The position numbers and the translations under genes were made by a program. From assembly GCA_020633195.1 (NCBI GenBank), contig JACKEC010000014.1, positions 186,001 through 250,000 of the forward strand: 64,000 nucleotides of DNA, written 5' to 3'. Origin of the DNA: Sandaracinaceae bacterium (GTDB taxonomy: Bacteria; Myxococcota_A; Polyangia; Polyangiales; Sandaracinaceae). The notes under the pieces are model-generated. The model ran no database searches, was not told the DNA's origin, and worked only from the letters and a program-made list of their open reading frames with translations. Positions 52,701 to 61,400 of this stretch are shown here, piece after piece (within the stretch, counting starts at the first letter, position 1; every line of letters starts with the position of its first letter).

Positions 52701-53361
52701 GGATCGCGCGCTCTACCTGGTCCGGGCCAAGGACGCGACCAGCGAGGCGCTGTTCTACCTCGCCGAGTACGAGTACGAGGCGTTCCGCGGGATCGCGTTC
52801 CCCCGCTTCCACGGCGGCCGGAACCTGACCCGGGTCCAGCACTGGGCGGAGAACGACTTCGCGCAGTGGCTCAACGCCAAGCGCGAGGCGCTCGTCCGCG
52901 CGGAGGCGGCCTACAACCAGATCGCCGGGCTCGAGATTCCGGAGTGGGAGATCGCCGCCGCCGCGCGCGTCGGTGAGATGTACCGGAGCTTCATGGACCA
53001 GATCCGTGGCGCCCCCATCCCCGAGGAGATCGAGAACGACGACGAGCTGTACGGCATCTACGTCGACGCGCTCGAGGGAGCGGCCCGTCCGCTCAACCAG
53101 CAGGCCATGGACAAGTTCGAGTTCTGCCTCAACACGGCGACTCGAGTCCGGTGGTTCAACGAGTACTCCTCGCAGTGCGAGCGCGAGCTGAACCAGCTCG
53201 ACCGCGCCCGCTTCCCGATGGCCGCCGAGCTTCGCGGTGAGGCGACCTACATCCAGCAGCAGATCGCGCGTCCGGGTGCGGTGAGCCTCGAGCAGGAGCA
53301 AGACGCCGAGCTCGGGGGCGCCGAAGCGGCCGAAGACTCCAGCGTTCCGGGAGCCGAGTGA
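49717..53361 (+). CDS. gltD: Gliding-motility TPR protein GltD/AgmU-like
   Basis: A 1214-residue exported TPR protein; AgmU/GltD of Myxococcus is nearly the same length. Signal peptide 'LGALLIASALVAGGLPLVVG', then tandem TPR-like repeats through almost the whole chain ('ADYLLRLAETYFELQQYYN', 'VLFSLAFGLEEMRQFQRARQ', 'YALYKQAWAMYNLEDFRGAL', 'VLYNAALNYEAARLLGRAIR', 'YELLWRMEDWGTC'-like segments). A Pro/Ala/Arg-rich insertion lies at about 590-625. In Myxococcus it is a periplasmic scaffold at focal-adhesion sites. Codon use between about 50560 and 51540 is less GC-rich than the rest, with AGA, TAT and GGT codons. GGAGAGGTGA precedes the ATG. The stop overlaps the next start. Confidence 0.75.
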   Translation: MRRNRLGALLIASALVAGGLPLVVGAQEGGAVSTTPAGVPPAPAGVCIRPVANQNVAECPSNAPPPSKRAGARPGGPSAEVASHFRETKRHAEEGHEGTTGPSIELDAASRRNRDRIEVRALQLLQREVQVLERLVGRTRAGDARGADYLLRLAETYFELQQYYNTQARGLDQPIFEARSAKNGAKVRQLTQQQHEAEEQLGHFRQEAIRTYARLVRDFPNYRNMDQVLFSLAFGLEEMRQFQRARQVYHRLIKGYPQSQYIPHAYLSFAEYYFGEGDMRAAQQFYNKVTEIPPERNPVYGYALYKQAWAMYNLEDFRGALTQFVRTIEFAQANPDARDAANLGRQSRRELVLPYSRVGRPSQALEFFRRYAADEDQALEMLESLAELYYDTGNWPETIEVYHRLMSQRTNGPRLCYWQSRVTNAVISSRPKDDQVREVRRLVDVYGTFVEASHPQEAVTECKQATAAVLVSLATAWHREAIGTDDQPGTNDRNTMRAASALYRIALDRFPDMGDMQFPDIDRRDWPNEYRVSYFYAELLWRMEDWGTCGPAFDRVVELNPQGEFTQDAAYAAVLCYNSLYQQQYQGRERETAAAATPTTRRGRRGAAAEPETPPPPVPRELTATESGMLAAFQRFVCFVSDSDELPTIKYRRARIYYESNRYEEAAVLFRDIAINHPTDELAEYAANLYLDSLNVMGTQWQRTQCINDIRDNIEPLSTAYCANESARDAHPDLCGVLGQLRCDTLRLQAEAAQRERRFRDAATIYVTIAREHRECGRLDEVLYNAALNYEAARLLGRAIRVRTILIQNFPSSELARRAIYLVGANYHALAIYNQAAEWYERFAREYPGEDGSSCTEEQRTANTCAIANEALQNAVFFRLGLGQEDQAVDDAHLYERNYARRLPQETSQVIFSLGSIYERQENWRRVFDHYRSWLRRYGRRGLPHEVISANVQMGHALWMQEDRNGARRNFEAATREWQRNAGERIAALPDVSDEDRALYLVRAKDATSEALFYLAEYEYEAFRGIAFPRFHGGRNLTRVQHWAENDFAQWLNAKREALVRAEAAYNQIAGLEIPEWEIAAAARVGEMYRSFMDQIRGAPIPEEIENDDELYGIYVDALEGAARPLNQQAMDKFEFCLNTATRVRWFNEYSSQCERELNQLDRARFPMAAELRGEATYIQQQIARPGAVSLEQEQDAELGGAEAAEDSSVPGAE

Positions 53362-54764
53362 TGGAGCGGATCATGAGGACGAGTCGTACGTTCGTCGCGC
53401 TCTCCGCGACGCTGGCCTTGGCCGGCGGCTGGGCGGGCTGCGGCGGTGGGGGCGGCGAGGGCGGCGGCGGCGGTGCCACCGACGAGCACGGCAACGTCAT
53501 CCGCACGGCGGGTGGCTCGGCCGTCTCCGAGGAGGCGCACAACCACTGGACCGAAGCGATCGCCATGTTCGAGCGGAACGAGGCGGCCGCCAACGGCTGG
53601 ACGCCGGCGAACTGCCAGGCGGCGCAGTCGAAGTTCGAGGAAGCCAACAACGCGCAGGGCGGCAGCTTCACGGAGGCCATCTACATGATGGGCGTCGTGA
53701 GCGGCCGCTGCGGCGACGACGAGGCGGCGCTCGGGCACTACCGCCGCGCGCTCGAGACCAACGAGCGCTACTGCGGCGCGCGGGTCGGCGTCGGCCTCGG
53801 CGACATGCGCGCGGGCCGCACCGCCCAGGCGCGTGAGCACTTCGAGCGCTCGATCCGCGACGACAACCAGTGCACCTCGGGGTACGTCAACCTCGCGATC
53901 ATCCAGCGGCAGACCCCTGCCGAGGTCCGCGAGGCGCTGAACAACCTCCGCCGCGCGCTGGCGATCGAGTCGGACTACCTCCCGGCCTTCAACCAGATGG
54001 CGCTCCTCTACCTCTCGCAGGCGGCGGAGAACCAGCGGCAGATGCTCGATCTGGCCGAGGTCGTGTGCCGGCAGGCGCAGCTGATCAACCCCAACTACGC
54101 GCCCATCTACAACACGTGGGGGCTCATCAACGTGCGCCAGGGCAACATCATCGCGGCCCTCGCGAAGTTCGAGCGCGCGTTCAACCTCGATGGGGACTTC
54201 TTCGAGGCCTACATGAACTTCGGGTCGCTCACGCTGAGCTTCCGCGGCTACGAGGACGCGACCCGCGCGTTCACGCAGGCGCGTCGGCTCCGCGCGCAGG
54301 ACTACGACGCCACGATCGGGCTCGGAGCCGCGCAGCGCGGCCTCACCCAGGTGGCCGAGGCCGAGGCGACCTACCGGGCCGCGATCCAGATCGACGCCCA
54401 GCGCCCCGAGGCCTACTTCAACCTCGGGCTGCTCTACCAGGACTTCAAGGGCGGCGCGGTCGCGGACCTGCGTCAGGCGACCGGCTTCTACGAGCAGTTC
54501 ACCCAGCGCGCGGGCAACCGCCCGGCGATGGCGGAGACGGTCGAGGCGGTGACCCGCCGCTGCCGTCGCCGTCCCCAGACCGGCAGCCGGCGTCGGCGTG
54601 AAGGCCAGAGCGAGTGGGTGGGCGATTGCCGACCCGGTCGCGTGCAGCAGATCGAGCTCGCGATCGCCCTCCAGGAGGAGATGCAGCAGATGCAGCAGCA
54701 GATGCAGCAGCAGGGTGGCGGCGGTGGCGGTGGTGAAGGCGAGGGCGGCGGCGACGGCGGCTGA
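53361..54764 (+). CDS. gltE: Gliding-motility TPR lipoprotein GltE/AglT-like
   Basis: A 467-residue probable lipoprotein: signal 'TFVALSATLALAGGWAGC' (Cys after A-G, a weak lipobox), Gly-rich stretch, then about eight TPRs ('AIYMMGVVSGRCGDDEAALG', 'AFNQMALLYLSQAAENQRQM', 'IYNTWGLINVRQGNIIAALA', 'AYMNFGSLTLSFRGYEDATR', 'AYFNLGLLYQDFKGGAVADL'). It ends in a Gln/Met and Gly tail. It corresponds to AglT/GltE, the outer-membrane TPR partner of GltD. ATG 53361 overlaps the GltD stop; GTG 53358 and ATG 53373 are alternatives, the latter with GGAG before it. Followed by 172 bases with a promoter. Confidence 0.7.
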   Translation: MERIMRTSRTFVALSATLALAGGWAGCGGGGGEGGGGGATDEHGNVIRTAGGSAVSEEAHNHWTEAIAMFERNEAAANGWTPANCQAAQSKFEEANNAQGGSFTEAIYMMGVVSGRCGDDEAALGHYRRALETNERYCGARVGVGLGDMRAGRTAQAREHFERSIRDDNQCTSGYVNLAIIQRQTPAEVREALNNLRRALAIESDYLPAFNQMALLYLSQAAENQRQMLDLAEVVCRQAQLINPNYAPIYNTWGLINVRQGNIIAALAKFERAFNLDGDFFEAYMNFGSLTLSFRGYEDATRAFTQARRLRAQDYDATIGLGAAQRGLTQVAEAEATYRAAIQIDAQRPEAYFNLGLLYQDFKGGAVADLRQATGFYEQFTQRAGNRPAMAETVEAVTRRCRRRPQTGSRRRREGQSEWVGDCRPGRVQQIELAIALQEEMQQMQQQMQQQGGGGGGGEGEGGGDGG

Positions 54765-54834
54765 CCGCTCGCGTTCGCCTGCCCCTTGCTTCAACTTTCC
54801 TTGGAACCCGAGTCCCCCCCCGCTGTCGGAGCCG

Positions 54835-54864
54835 TTGACCGTCACGGGGCCGGGACTGTAGGAT
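54835..54864 (+). promoter_or_regulatory. Probable internal promoter (TTGACC-N18-TAGGAT)
   Basis: -35 TTGACC (54835-54840), 18-bp spacer, -10 TAGGAT (54859-54864), about 66 bases of leader before the ATG at 54937. It would allow the small protein and GltG to be made without the upstream genes. Confidence 0.5.
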
Positions 54865-54936
54865 TCGCACCGCTCCTACGGCCTCGCTCTTGCCGGTCAT
54901 GGGGCGTCGTTCATCAAGAGAAGCGGAGACGCCGGT

Positions 54937-55176
54937 ATGAAGAAGCTGCTCATCGTCGTTGGTTTGGTCGGTTCCACCTCCCTGCTCGCAGGGGTCGCCA
55001 TGGCCCAGGGGGACGCGGAGACGACCTACGACTTCGAGGACGATCTGGTCACCGGTGACCTCGTTCGCCCTGACGGAGAGATGCTCAACGTCCGCCGTCG
55101 CGGGCGCCGCGCGTCCCTCATTCGAGTTCGTGAGCACTTCATCCCCGAGATGCTGAAGTCGGTGGAGAACCTCTGA
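54937..55176 (+). CDS. gltF: Small periplasmic gliding protein, GltF-like
   Basis: A 79-residue exported protein, signal peptide ending 'GVAMA-QG'. The mature part has only about 55 residues: 'YDFEDDLVTGDLVRPDG' (31-47), then a basic 'RRRGRRASLIRVREHF' and 'IPEMLKSVENL' to the end. It lies between the GltE- and GltG-like genes, the position of gltF in Myxococcus, so the name rests mainly on context and size. The first block recurs in the VIT-vWA protein at 28148-30553. It probably binds periplasmic partners; there are no enzymatic residues. Confidence 0.6.
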   Translation: MKKLLIVVGLVGSTSLLAGVAMAQGDAETTYDFEDDLVTGDLVRPDGEMLNVRRRGRRASLIRVREHFIPEMLKSVENL

Positions 55177-55280
55177 CCGCGTTTGTTCGAAACAGGAACC
55201 TCGGCGCCGAACGGTTGTCGTAGGGCCGTGACGAGAGCGCGACTCGCCCTTCCATCGGGCGCACGGCAGGAGCACGAGCA

Positions 55281-57281
55281 ATGAGCCACAACGTCCCGAT
55301 TACGTTCCAGATCTTCAAGGGTGAAGAGCTCGTGGGAACGGAGACGCTGACCCAGGACATCATCAAGGTCGGCAAGCTCCCCTCGAGTCACCTCCGCATC
55401 GAGGACGACAACGTCTCTCGCATGCACGCGGTGATCGAGGTCACTTCCCCGGACGAGATCTTCATCATCGACCTCGGTTCGGCCGCCGGCACGGTGGTCA
55501 ACGGGAAGAAGGTCAACAAGACCCAGCTCCAGAACGGCGACGAGGTCGTCCTGGGCGAGACGCGGGTCATCGTGGAGATCGGCGCCGCTGGCGCGACCGA
55601 CGACGCGATGACCGAGGTCAGCGACGCGGGCTCGGCCGTGGCAGCAGCGGCGGCGCCCGCGGTGGCTGCAGCGGCGGCTCCGACGCCGCCTCCGGCCCCG
55701 AAGGCGAACCCCTTCGCCGCGGCCGCGGCTCCGGCCGCCGCGCTCCCCAACCCCTTCGCGGCCCCCGCGGCTCCGGCTCGGCCGGCGGCGGCGAGCGGCG
55801 GCGCGGGTGGTGACGTCCGCTACGGGATCGCCGCGAGCGGCCCGCCGGTGAACCCCGCCGAGGTCGAGAGCGCCACGCAGGCCGCCGAGGTCGTCGTGAT
55901 GTGGGGCGACATGTCCGTGCTCCACGTCGAGCACCTCTCCCCGCCGCGATCGTTCTTCGTGGGCGAGGGCGACGTCGACTACCTCGTCGAGTCGACGGTC
56001 CTCGGCTCGGGCCGCATGCCGGTCACCACCGCCGTCGGCGGCGGTGTCGCGGTGGTCGTGCCCGACGGCGCCGAGGGCGACGTCACGGTGGGCGACCACA
56101 CGATGACGCTCGCCGACCTCGCGGCGCAGGGCAAGCTGCAGCCGTGCCCGGAGATGTCCGGCGCGATGCAGTACCCGCTGCCCGACGGGGCGGTGGCGAA
56201 GGTCCGCTACAAGGGCTTCACCTTCATGACCAAGAGCACCGCCGCGGGTAAGCGCGTCGGCGGCGGGGTCGAGGTGGAGTGGAAGCGCTACGTCTGGACC
56301 GCCGTCTCGCTGGGCGTCCACGGCGCCTTCCTCCTGATGTTCTACTTCTTGCCGCCGCGGCCCGCGTCGCTGTCGCTCGATCTCCTGAGCGCGGACTCGC
56401 GCCTCGTCGAGTACCTGATGGAGCCGCCCGAGACCCAGGAGGAGGAGACTCCGGACTGGCTCGAGGAAGAGGAGCAGCAGGACGACAACGAGGGCGGCAC
56501 CGGCAAGCGCCATCGCGACGAAGAAGGCGCGATGGGCGAGGAAGCCTCCAAGAAGACGAACAACCGCTTCGGCATCGAGGGTCCGCAGGACAACCAGGAC
56601 CCGCAGATGGCGCGCGAGCAGGCGCGTGAGCAGGCGGCCAACGTCGGCGCGATCGGCGTCCTCCGCGCCCTCACCGGATCGTGGAACTCGCCCACCTCGC
56701 CGTACGGCGCGGACCAGGCGCTCGGCAACGACCCGATGAGCGCCATCGGCGCCCTCATGGGTGACCAGATCGGCAGCAACTTCGGCTTCGGCGGTCTCGG
56801 CCTGCGCGGCACCGGTCGCGGTGGCGGTGGCACCGGCGAGGGCACGATCGGCCTCGGCAACCTCGGGACGATCGGTCACGGCGGCGGCGGCGGCACGGGC
56901 TCCGGCTACGGTCGCGGCGCGGGTGGTCTGCGCGGTCGCTCGGCGCGGGTGCCCACCATCCGGACCGGCAACGCGGACGTCCGCGGATCGCTCTCTCGCG
57001 AGGTCATCCGGCGCGTCATCCGACGCCACATCAACGAGGTCCGGTTCTGCTACGAGCAGGAGCTCAACTCGCGGCCCGACCTCGAGGGTCGGATCATGGT
57101 CAGCTTCATCATCTCGCCGACCGGCGCGGTGCAGTCGGCCACCGTCGGTAACACGACCATCAACAACGCCCGGGTCGAGAGCTGCGTCACCACCGCGGTT
57201 CGTCGCTGGACGTTCCCGGCGCCCGACGGCGGCGGCGTGGTCGGCGTGAACTACCCGTTCGTGCTCAGCTCGCAGGGCTAG
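55281..57281 (+). CDS. gltG: Gliding-motility FHA/TonB-like protein GltG/PglI
   Basis: A 666-residue inner-membrane bridge protein. An FHA domain occupies about residues 8-100 ('VGKLPSSHLRIEDDNVSRMH', 'DLGSAAGTVVNGKKV'). An Ala/Pro linker leads to a domain of about 150 residues ('VVMWGDMSVLHVEHLSPP'), one membrane helix at about 337-355, and a Glu-rich periplasmic stretch. A Gly-rich region (about 495-555) leads into an AgmX/PglI-type C-terminal domain ('RRHINEVRFCYEQEL', 'GRIMVSFIISPTGAVQ', 'VESCVTTAVRRWTFPAP'), a TonB-like fold. FHA suggests control by threonine phosphorylation. In Myxococcus it couples the AglRQS motor to periplasmic partners. GGAG precedes the ATG. Confidence 0.8.
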   Translation: MSHNVPITFQIFKGEELVGTETLTQDIIKVGKLPSSHLRIEDDNVSRMHAVIEVTSPDEIFIIDLGSAAGTVVNGKKVNKTQLQNGDEVVLGETRVIVEIGAAGATDDAMTEVSDAGSAVAAAAAPAVAAAAAPTPPPAPKANPFAAAAAPAAALPNPFAAPAAPARPAAASGGAGGDVRYGIAASGPPVNPAEVESATQAAEVVVMWGDMSVLHVEHLSPPRSFFVGEGDVDYLVESTVLGSGRMPVTTAVGGGVAVVVPDGAEGDVTVGDHTMTLADLAAQGKLQPCPEMSGAMQYPLPDGAVAKVRYKGFTFMTKSTAAGKRVGGGVEVEWKRYVWTAVSLGVHGAFLLMFYFLPPRPASLSLDLLSADSRLVEYLMEPPETQEEETPDWLEEEEQQDDNEGGTGKRHRDEEGAMGEEASKKTNNRFGIEGPQDNQDPQMAREQAREQAANVGAIGVLRALTGSWNSPTSPYGADQALGNDPMSAIGALMGDQIGSNFGFGGLGLRGTGRGGGGTGEGTIGLGNLGTIGHGGGGGTGSGYGRGAGGLRGRSARVPTIRTGNADVRGSLSREVIRRVIRRHINEVRFCYEQELNSRPDLEGRIMVSFIISPTGAVQSATVGNTTINNARVESCVTTAVRRWTFPAPDGGGVVGVNYPFVLSSQG

Positions 57282-57316
57282 CGCCCGAGGCGGAGCGGCG
57301 CTTTCGCGCAACTCGC

Positions 57317-57344
57317 AGAGGCGAGACCTTCGGGTCTCGCCTCT
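57317..57344 (+). terminator. Hairpin downstream of the GltG gene
   Basis: A perfect 12-bp stem AGAGGCGAGACC/GGTCTCGCCTCT with a TTCG tetraloop, 35 bases after the stop. There is no clean T-run, so termination may be partial or the stem may protect the mRNA end. Confidence 0.65.
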
Positions 57345-57393
57345 CGTCGTTCGAAGGGGCGTTCGAACGCTTTGAAAACGCTGCGGTTAGTGC

Positions 57394-57423
57394 TTGAGCC
57401 GCGGACGCGTCTGTCAGTAGTAT
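57394..57423 (+). promoter_or_regulatory. Probable promoter (TTGAGC-N18-TAGTAT)
   Basis: -35 TTGAGC (57394-57399), 18-bp spacer, -10 TAGTAT (57418-57423), just after the hairpin and before the TPR lipoprotein gene. A GGGCG/CGCCC stem follows in the leader (57427-57442). Confidence 0.55.
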
Positions 57424-57457
57424 CGCGGGCGCATTTACGCCCAGGGAGACCCCGCTG

Positions 57458-58327
57458 ATGAACCGCCTCCAGGCCCTCTCGGTCGGCCTATTCACGTTCG
57501 TCTTCATGATCGGCGGCAACTGCTCGCGCACGCGCGTCGAGTCGCTGAACCAGATGAACGAAGGTGTCGTTCTCGCGTCGCAGAAGCAGTACGTGCAGGC
57601 GGCAGAGAAGCTCGAGAGCGCCACCGTGATCGACCCGACCAACGATCAGGCGTTCTGGAACCTCGCCATCGTCCACATGGAGATGCACAAGTTCGAGCGC
57701 GCGCGTGACGACCTGCAGCGCGCGATCGACGTGAACCCGGACGTCGCCGGCTACCACGAGAAGCTCGGCACCGTGCTGATGGAGCTCGAGGACTGGGAGG
57801 GCGCGCAGGAGCGCTTCGAACGCGCCCTCGAGCTCGACGACAACCTGTTCAAGGCCCACTACAAGCTGGGTCAGGTCATGGAGCGCCTGGACAACCCGCA
57901 AGAAGCCTTGCGGCAGTACACGCGCGCCGTCGAGACCGGTCCTCGCTTCATCGAGGCGTACCGCAGCCTCGGCCGGCTCTACGCCGACCTCGACTACCTC
58001 GCGGAGGCCATCCAGGTCCTGCAGAGCGGCTTGCAGGTCGTCATCGAGGGCACCGAGGACGAGGCCCACCTCCACCACCTGCTCGGGACCGTGTTCCAGC
58101 AGCAGGGCGACTACGACCGCGCCGTGGACGAGTTCCGCGCGGCGCTCCGCCTGATGCCGACCCTGCGCGAGGCGCTCTTCGCGCTCGGCTGGACCTACTC
58201 GCTCCAGGACAACCGTGAGGAGGCTCGCCGCTTCCTCCGCCAGTACGTCGACAACGCGGGTGCCGAGGCGCCCCCGCACTACCTCAAGGCCGCTCGCGAT
58301 CGGCTGAACCTGCTCGGTGAGCCGTAG
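57458..58327 (+). CDS. TPR lipoprotein
   Basis: A 289-residue putative lipoprotein: signal 'LSVGLFTFVFMIGGNC' with the Cys after G-G-N (the -1 Asn is atypical), then six or seven TPRs ('MNEGVVLASQKQYVQAAEKL', 'AFWNLAIVHMEMHKFERARD', 'YHEKLGTVLMELEDWEGAQE', 'AHYKLGQVMERLDNPQEALR', 'AYRSLGRLYADLDYLAEAIQ', 'HHLLGTVFQQQGDYDRAVDE'). It fits the periplasmic layer of a gliding or envelope complex. AGGGAGA precedes the ATG. It has its own promoter and is followed by the giant TPR gene 74 bases on. Confidence 0.75.
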   Translation: MNRLQALSVGLFTFVFMIGGNCSRTRVESLNQMNEGVVLASQKQYVQAAEKLESATVIDPTNDQAFWNLAIVHMEMHKFERARDDLQRAIDVNPDVAGYHEKLGTVLMELEDWEGAQERFERALELDDNLFKAHYKLGQVMERLDNPQEALRQYTRAVETGPRFIEAYRSLGRLYADLDYLAEAIQVLQSGLQVVIEGTEDEAHLHHLLGTVFQQQGDYDRAVDEFRAALRLMPTLREALFALGWTYSLQDNREEARRFLRQYVDNAGAEAPPHYLKAARDRLNLLGEP

Positions 58328-58401
58328 CCGCTGGATGAGCTCGCGGCCCGAGAACATGAACGATTGGGAGCCGGCGACGCCGGCTTCCCGTGGAGGCACC
58401 C

Positions 58402-61400
58402 GTGTCTGATGAAGAGCTGACCGAGGAAGCCCGAGCCCAGCTCGCGGAGCTGGACGATTCGATCGAGAAGCTCACGGGCCAGAAGCGCTGGTCGGACGTG
58501 ATCAAGGCGATCGTCTCGAAGGCGGAGATCCACGTCGACCCTGCGACGAAGGTGGAGCTCTACGCCGAAGCCGGGCGGATGTACCTGGACAAGTCCTCCA
58601 ACCAGGCCGAAGCGATCAAGTGCTTCGAGTCCGTGCTCGAGCACGACGCCCACAACCTCGAGGCGATCGAGCAGCTCAAGGAGATGTACGAGAAGCGCCG
58701 CGACTGGGAGTCGCTGGTGCGCGTCCGTCAGCGCGCTGCGCAGCTGATGGACGAGGCGGACCGCCTCTTCGAGTACGTCGAGATCGCGAACCTCGCGACG
58801 CAGCGCCTCCGCAAGCCGGAGATCTGCATCGAGCTGTGGAACGAGGTCCTCGGTCAGGACGACGAGAACCCCGAGGCGCTCGAGGCGCTCGCGCAGCTCT
58901 ACGAGCGCGCGCGCGAGTGGGAGCCGCTGGCCCGCGTGCTCGACAAGCGCGTCCAGCAGATCGACGACGAGGAGGAGCTGAAGACGGCCCTCAACAAGCT
59001 CGGGATGATCTACGCGGACAAGGTCGGCGACGACCAGGGCGCGGTGGACGCGTTCCGGCGCCTGCTCGCCCTCGACCCCGACGATCGCCGCGCCCAGGAG
59101 CAGCTCAAGCGGCGCTACGCCTCGCTCAAGGCGTGGGACGATCTCGAGGAGTTCTACGCCACCAGCGACAAGTGGGACGAGCTCATCCGCGTCCTCGAGC
59201 GCGAGGCGGAGAACAAGGACATCTCCGACGAGGAGCGCACGGACCTCCTGTTCCGCGCCGCGCGCCTCTGGATGGACAAGCTCGACAAGGCCGATCGCGC
59301 GGCCCGCGCCTACGAGAAGGTGCTGTCGAAGGACGAGACGAACCTCGAGGCCGCGCTCGCGCTCTCTCCGATCTACGAGGAGGCGGGCGACGCGAAGAAG
59401 CTCGTTGGCGTCTACGAGGTCCGCCTCGGCCACGCGACCGAGCCGGTCGAGCGCGTGCACCTGCTCCGTGAGAGCGGGCTCCTCTATGAGGAGAAGCTCC
59501 GCAAGCCCAAGGAGGCGTTCGAGTCCTTCATCGCGGCGTTCAAGACCGACCCGACGCAGGAGGTGATCCGCGAGGACGTCGCGCGCCTCGCCGAGGCGGT
59601 CAAGGGTTGGGATGAGGCGATCGCGGCCTACGGCGTGGCGATCGAGGCGTCCACGGATCCCGACGTCCAGGTCGAGCTCCGTCTACAGCTCGGCGGCCTG
59701 CTGACCCAGGTGGAGCGCGTCGAGGACGCGATCGCGCAGTACCGGGCGGTCTACGAGTCCGAGGGCGACAACCTCGCCGCGATCAGCGCGCTCGAGCAGC
59801 TGTACCGGCAGACCGAGAAGTACGCCGAGCTCATGGAGGTCTACGAGCGCCGCATGGAGCTCGAGGAGGACCCCGACGCGCGGCGTCAGCTCGCCTACGG
59901 GCGCGCGTCCCTCTACGAGTCGGAGCTCGGGGACGCGGCCAGCGCGATCGACGCGTACCAGGCCATCCTCGGCGAGTGGGGCGACGACGAGTCGGACGCG
60001 TACGCGGCGCTCGATCGCCTCTACGAGTCGGAGGAGCGCTGGGCCGATCTCGCGGCGACGCTGGAGCGGCGGATCGAGCTCGGGCCGGAGAGCACCGAGG
60101 AGCTCGCCGCGCTGAAGTTCCGGCAGGCGAACGTCCTTTCGGATCACCTCGAGGAGAAGGCGAGGGCGCTCGACCTCTACCGCGAGGTCCTCATGCTCAA
60201 CCCCGAGCACGACGGCGCGCGGGCGCGGCTCGAGAGCTTCCTCGACGACGCCGAGCTCGGCTCGCACGCGGCCACGATCCTCGAGCCCATCTACGAGATG
60301 CAGGGCGAGTGGGAGCCGCTCGTGCGCGCCCTCGAGGTGCTCGCGAAGGGCTCCGACGACCCGGAGCGCAAGCTCGAGATCCTGACCAAGGTCGGCGAGG
60401 TCTGCGGCATGCAGATCAACGATCAGGGTAGGGCGTTCGACGCCTTCGGCCGCGCGTTCCGGGTGATGCCGGAGAGCGTCGAGACGCTGCAGCGGCTCGA
60501 GCTGCTCGCGGTCGAGCAGGAGCGCTTCGACGACCTCGTCGCGCTCGTGGAGGCGCTCGCTGGCGAGACCGCCGATCCGGACCTGTCGCGCACGCTGTGG
60601 CTCAAGGCCGCCGCGGTGCACGACACGCAGCGGCAGGACGTCGACCGCGCGGTCGCGGCGTACGGGAAGATCCTCGAGCTCGATCCGGGCGACGGCGAGG
60701 TCCTCGACGCGCTCGACGCGCTCTACCGGCGCACCGAGCGCTGGCGGGACCTCCTCGGCGTGGTTCGCCGCAAGGCGGAGCTGGCCGACGACCCGACCTA
60801 CCAGGAAGACCTGCTCGCGCAGAACGCGATGATCTTCGAGGAGATGCTCGAGGAGCCCGAGAACGCCATCGGGGTCTACAACGACATCCTCGAGCTCGAC
60901 CCGACCAGCCAGCGCGCGCTCGTCGCGCTCGACCGGCTCTACGAGCGGCTCGAGCGCTGGAGCGATCTGGCCGACAACATCGGCCGTCAGCTCACCATCG
61001 CGGAGGACCCCGAGGCCCAGACGGTCCTGATGCTGCGGCTCGGCGCGCTGCGCGAGTCGCGCATGAACGCGGTCGAGGCCGCGATCGAGATCTACCGCGA
61101 GGTGCTCGAGCGCGACCCGAGCAACGAGCGCGCGCTGTCCGCGCTCGAGCGGCTCATCCAGACCGAGGAGCACCAGCTCCTCATCGCGGGGATCCTCGAG
61201 CCGATCTACCGCGACGCGAGCCTCTACGAGCAGCTCATCTACGTGCACGAGATCCAGGCGCACCACGCGTCGAGCCCGGACATGCGGGTCGAGCTGCTGC
61301 ACCAGATCGCCGAGCTCTACGAGATGGCGCTCGAGGACTACGGCAACGCCTTCAACTCGTTCGCGCGCGCGCTCGGCGAGGAGCCGGCGGACCTGAACAC

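Noticed and set aside
54696..54763. CAG/GCG-type short repeats at the end of the GltE-like gene as a mobile or CRISPR repeat
   Set aside because: They encode the Gln/Met and Gly tail of the protein and have no spacer structure.
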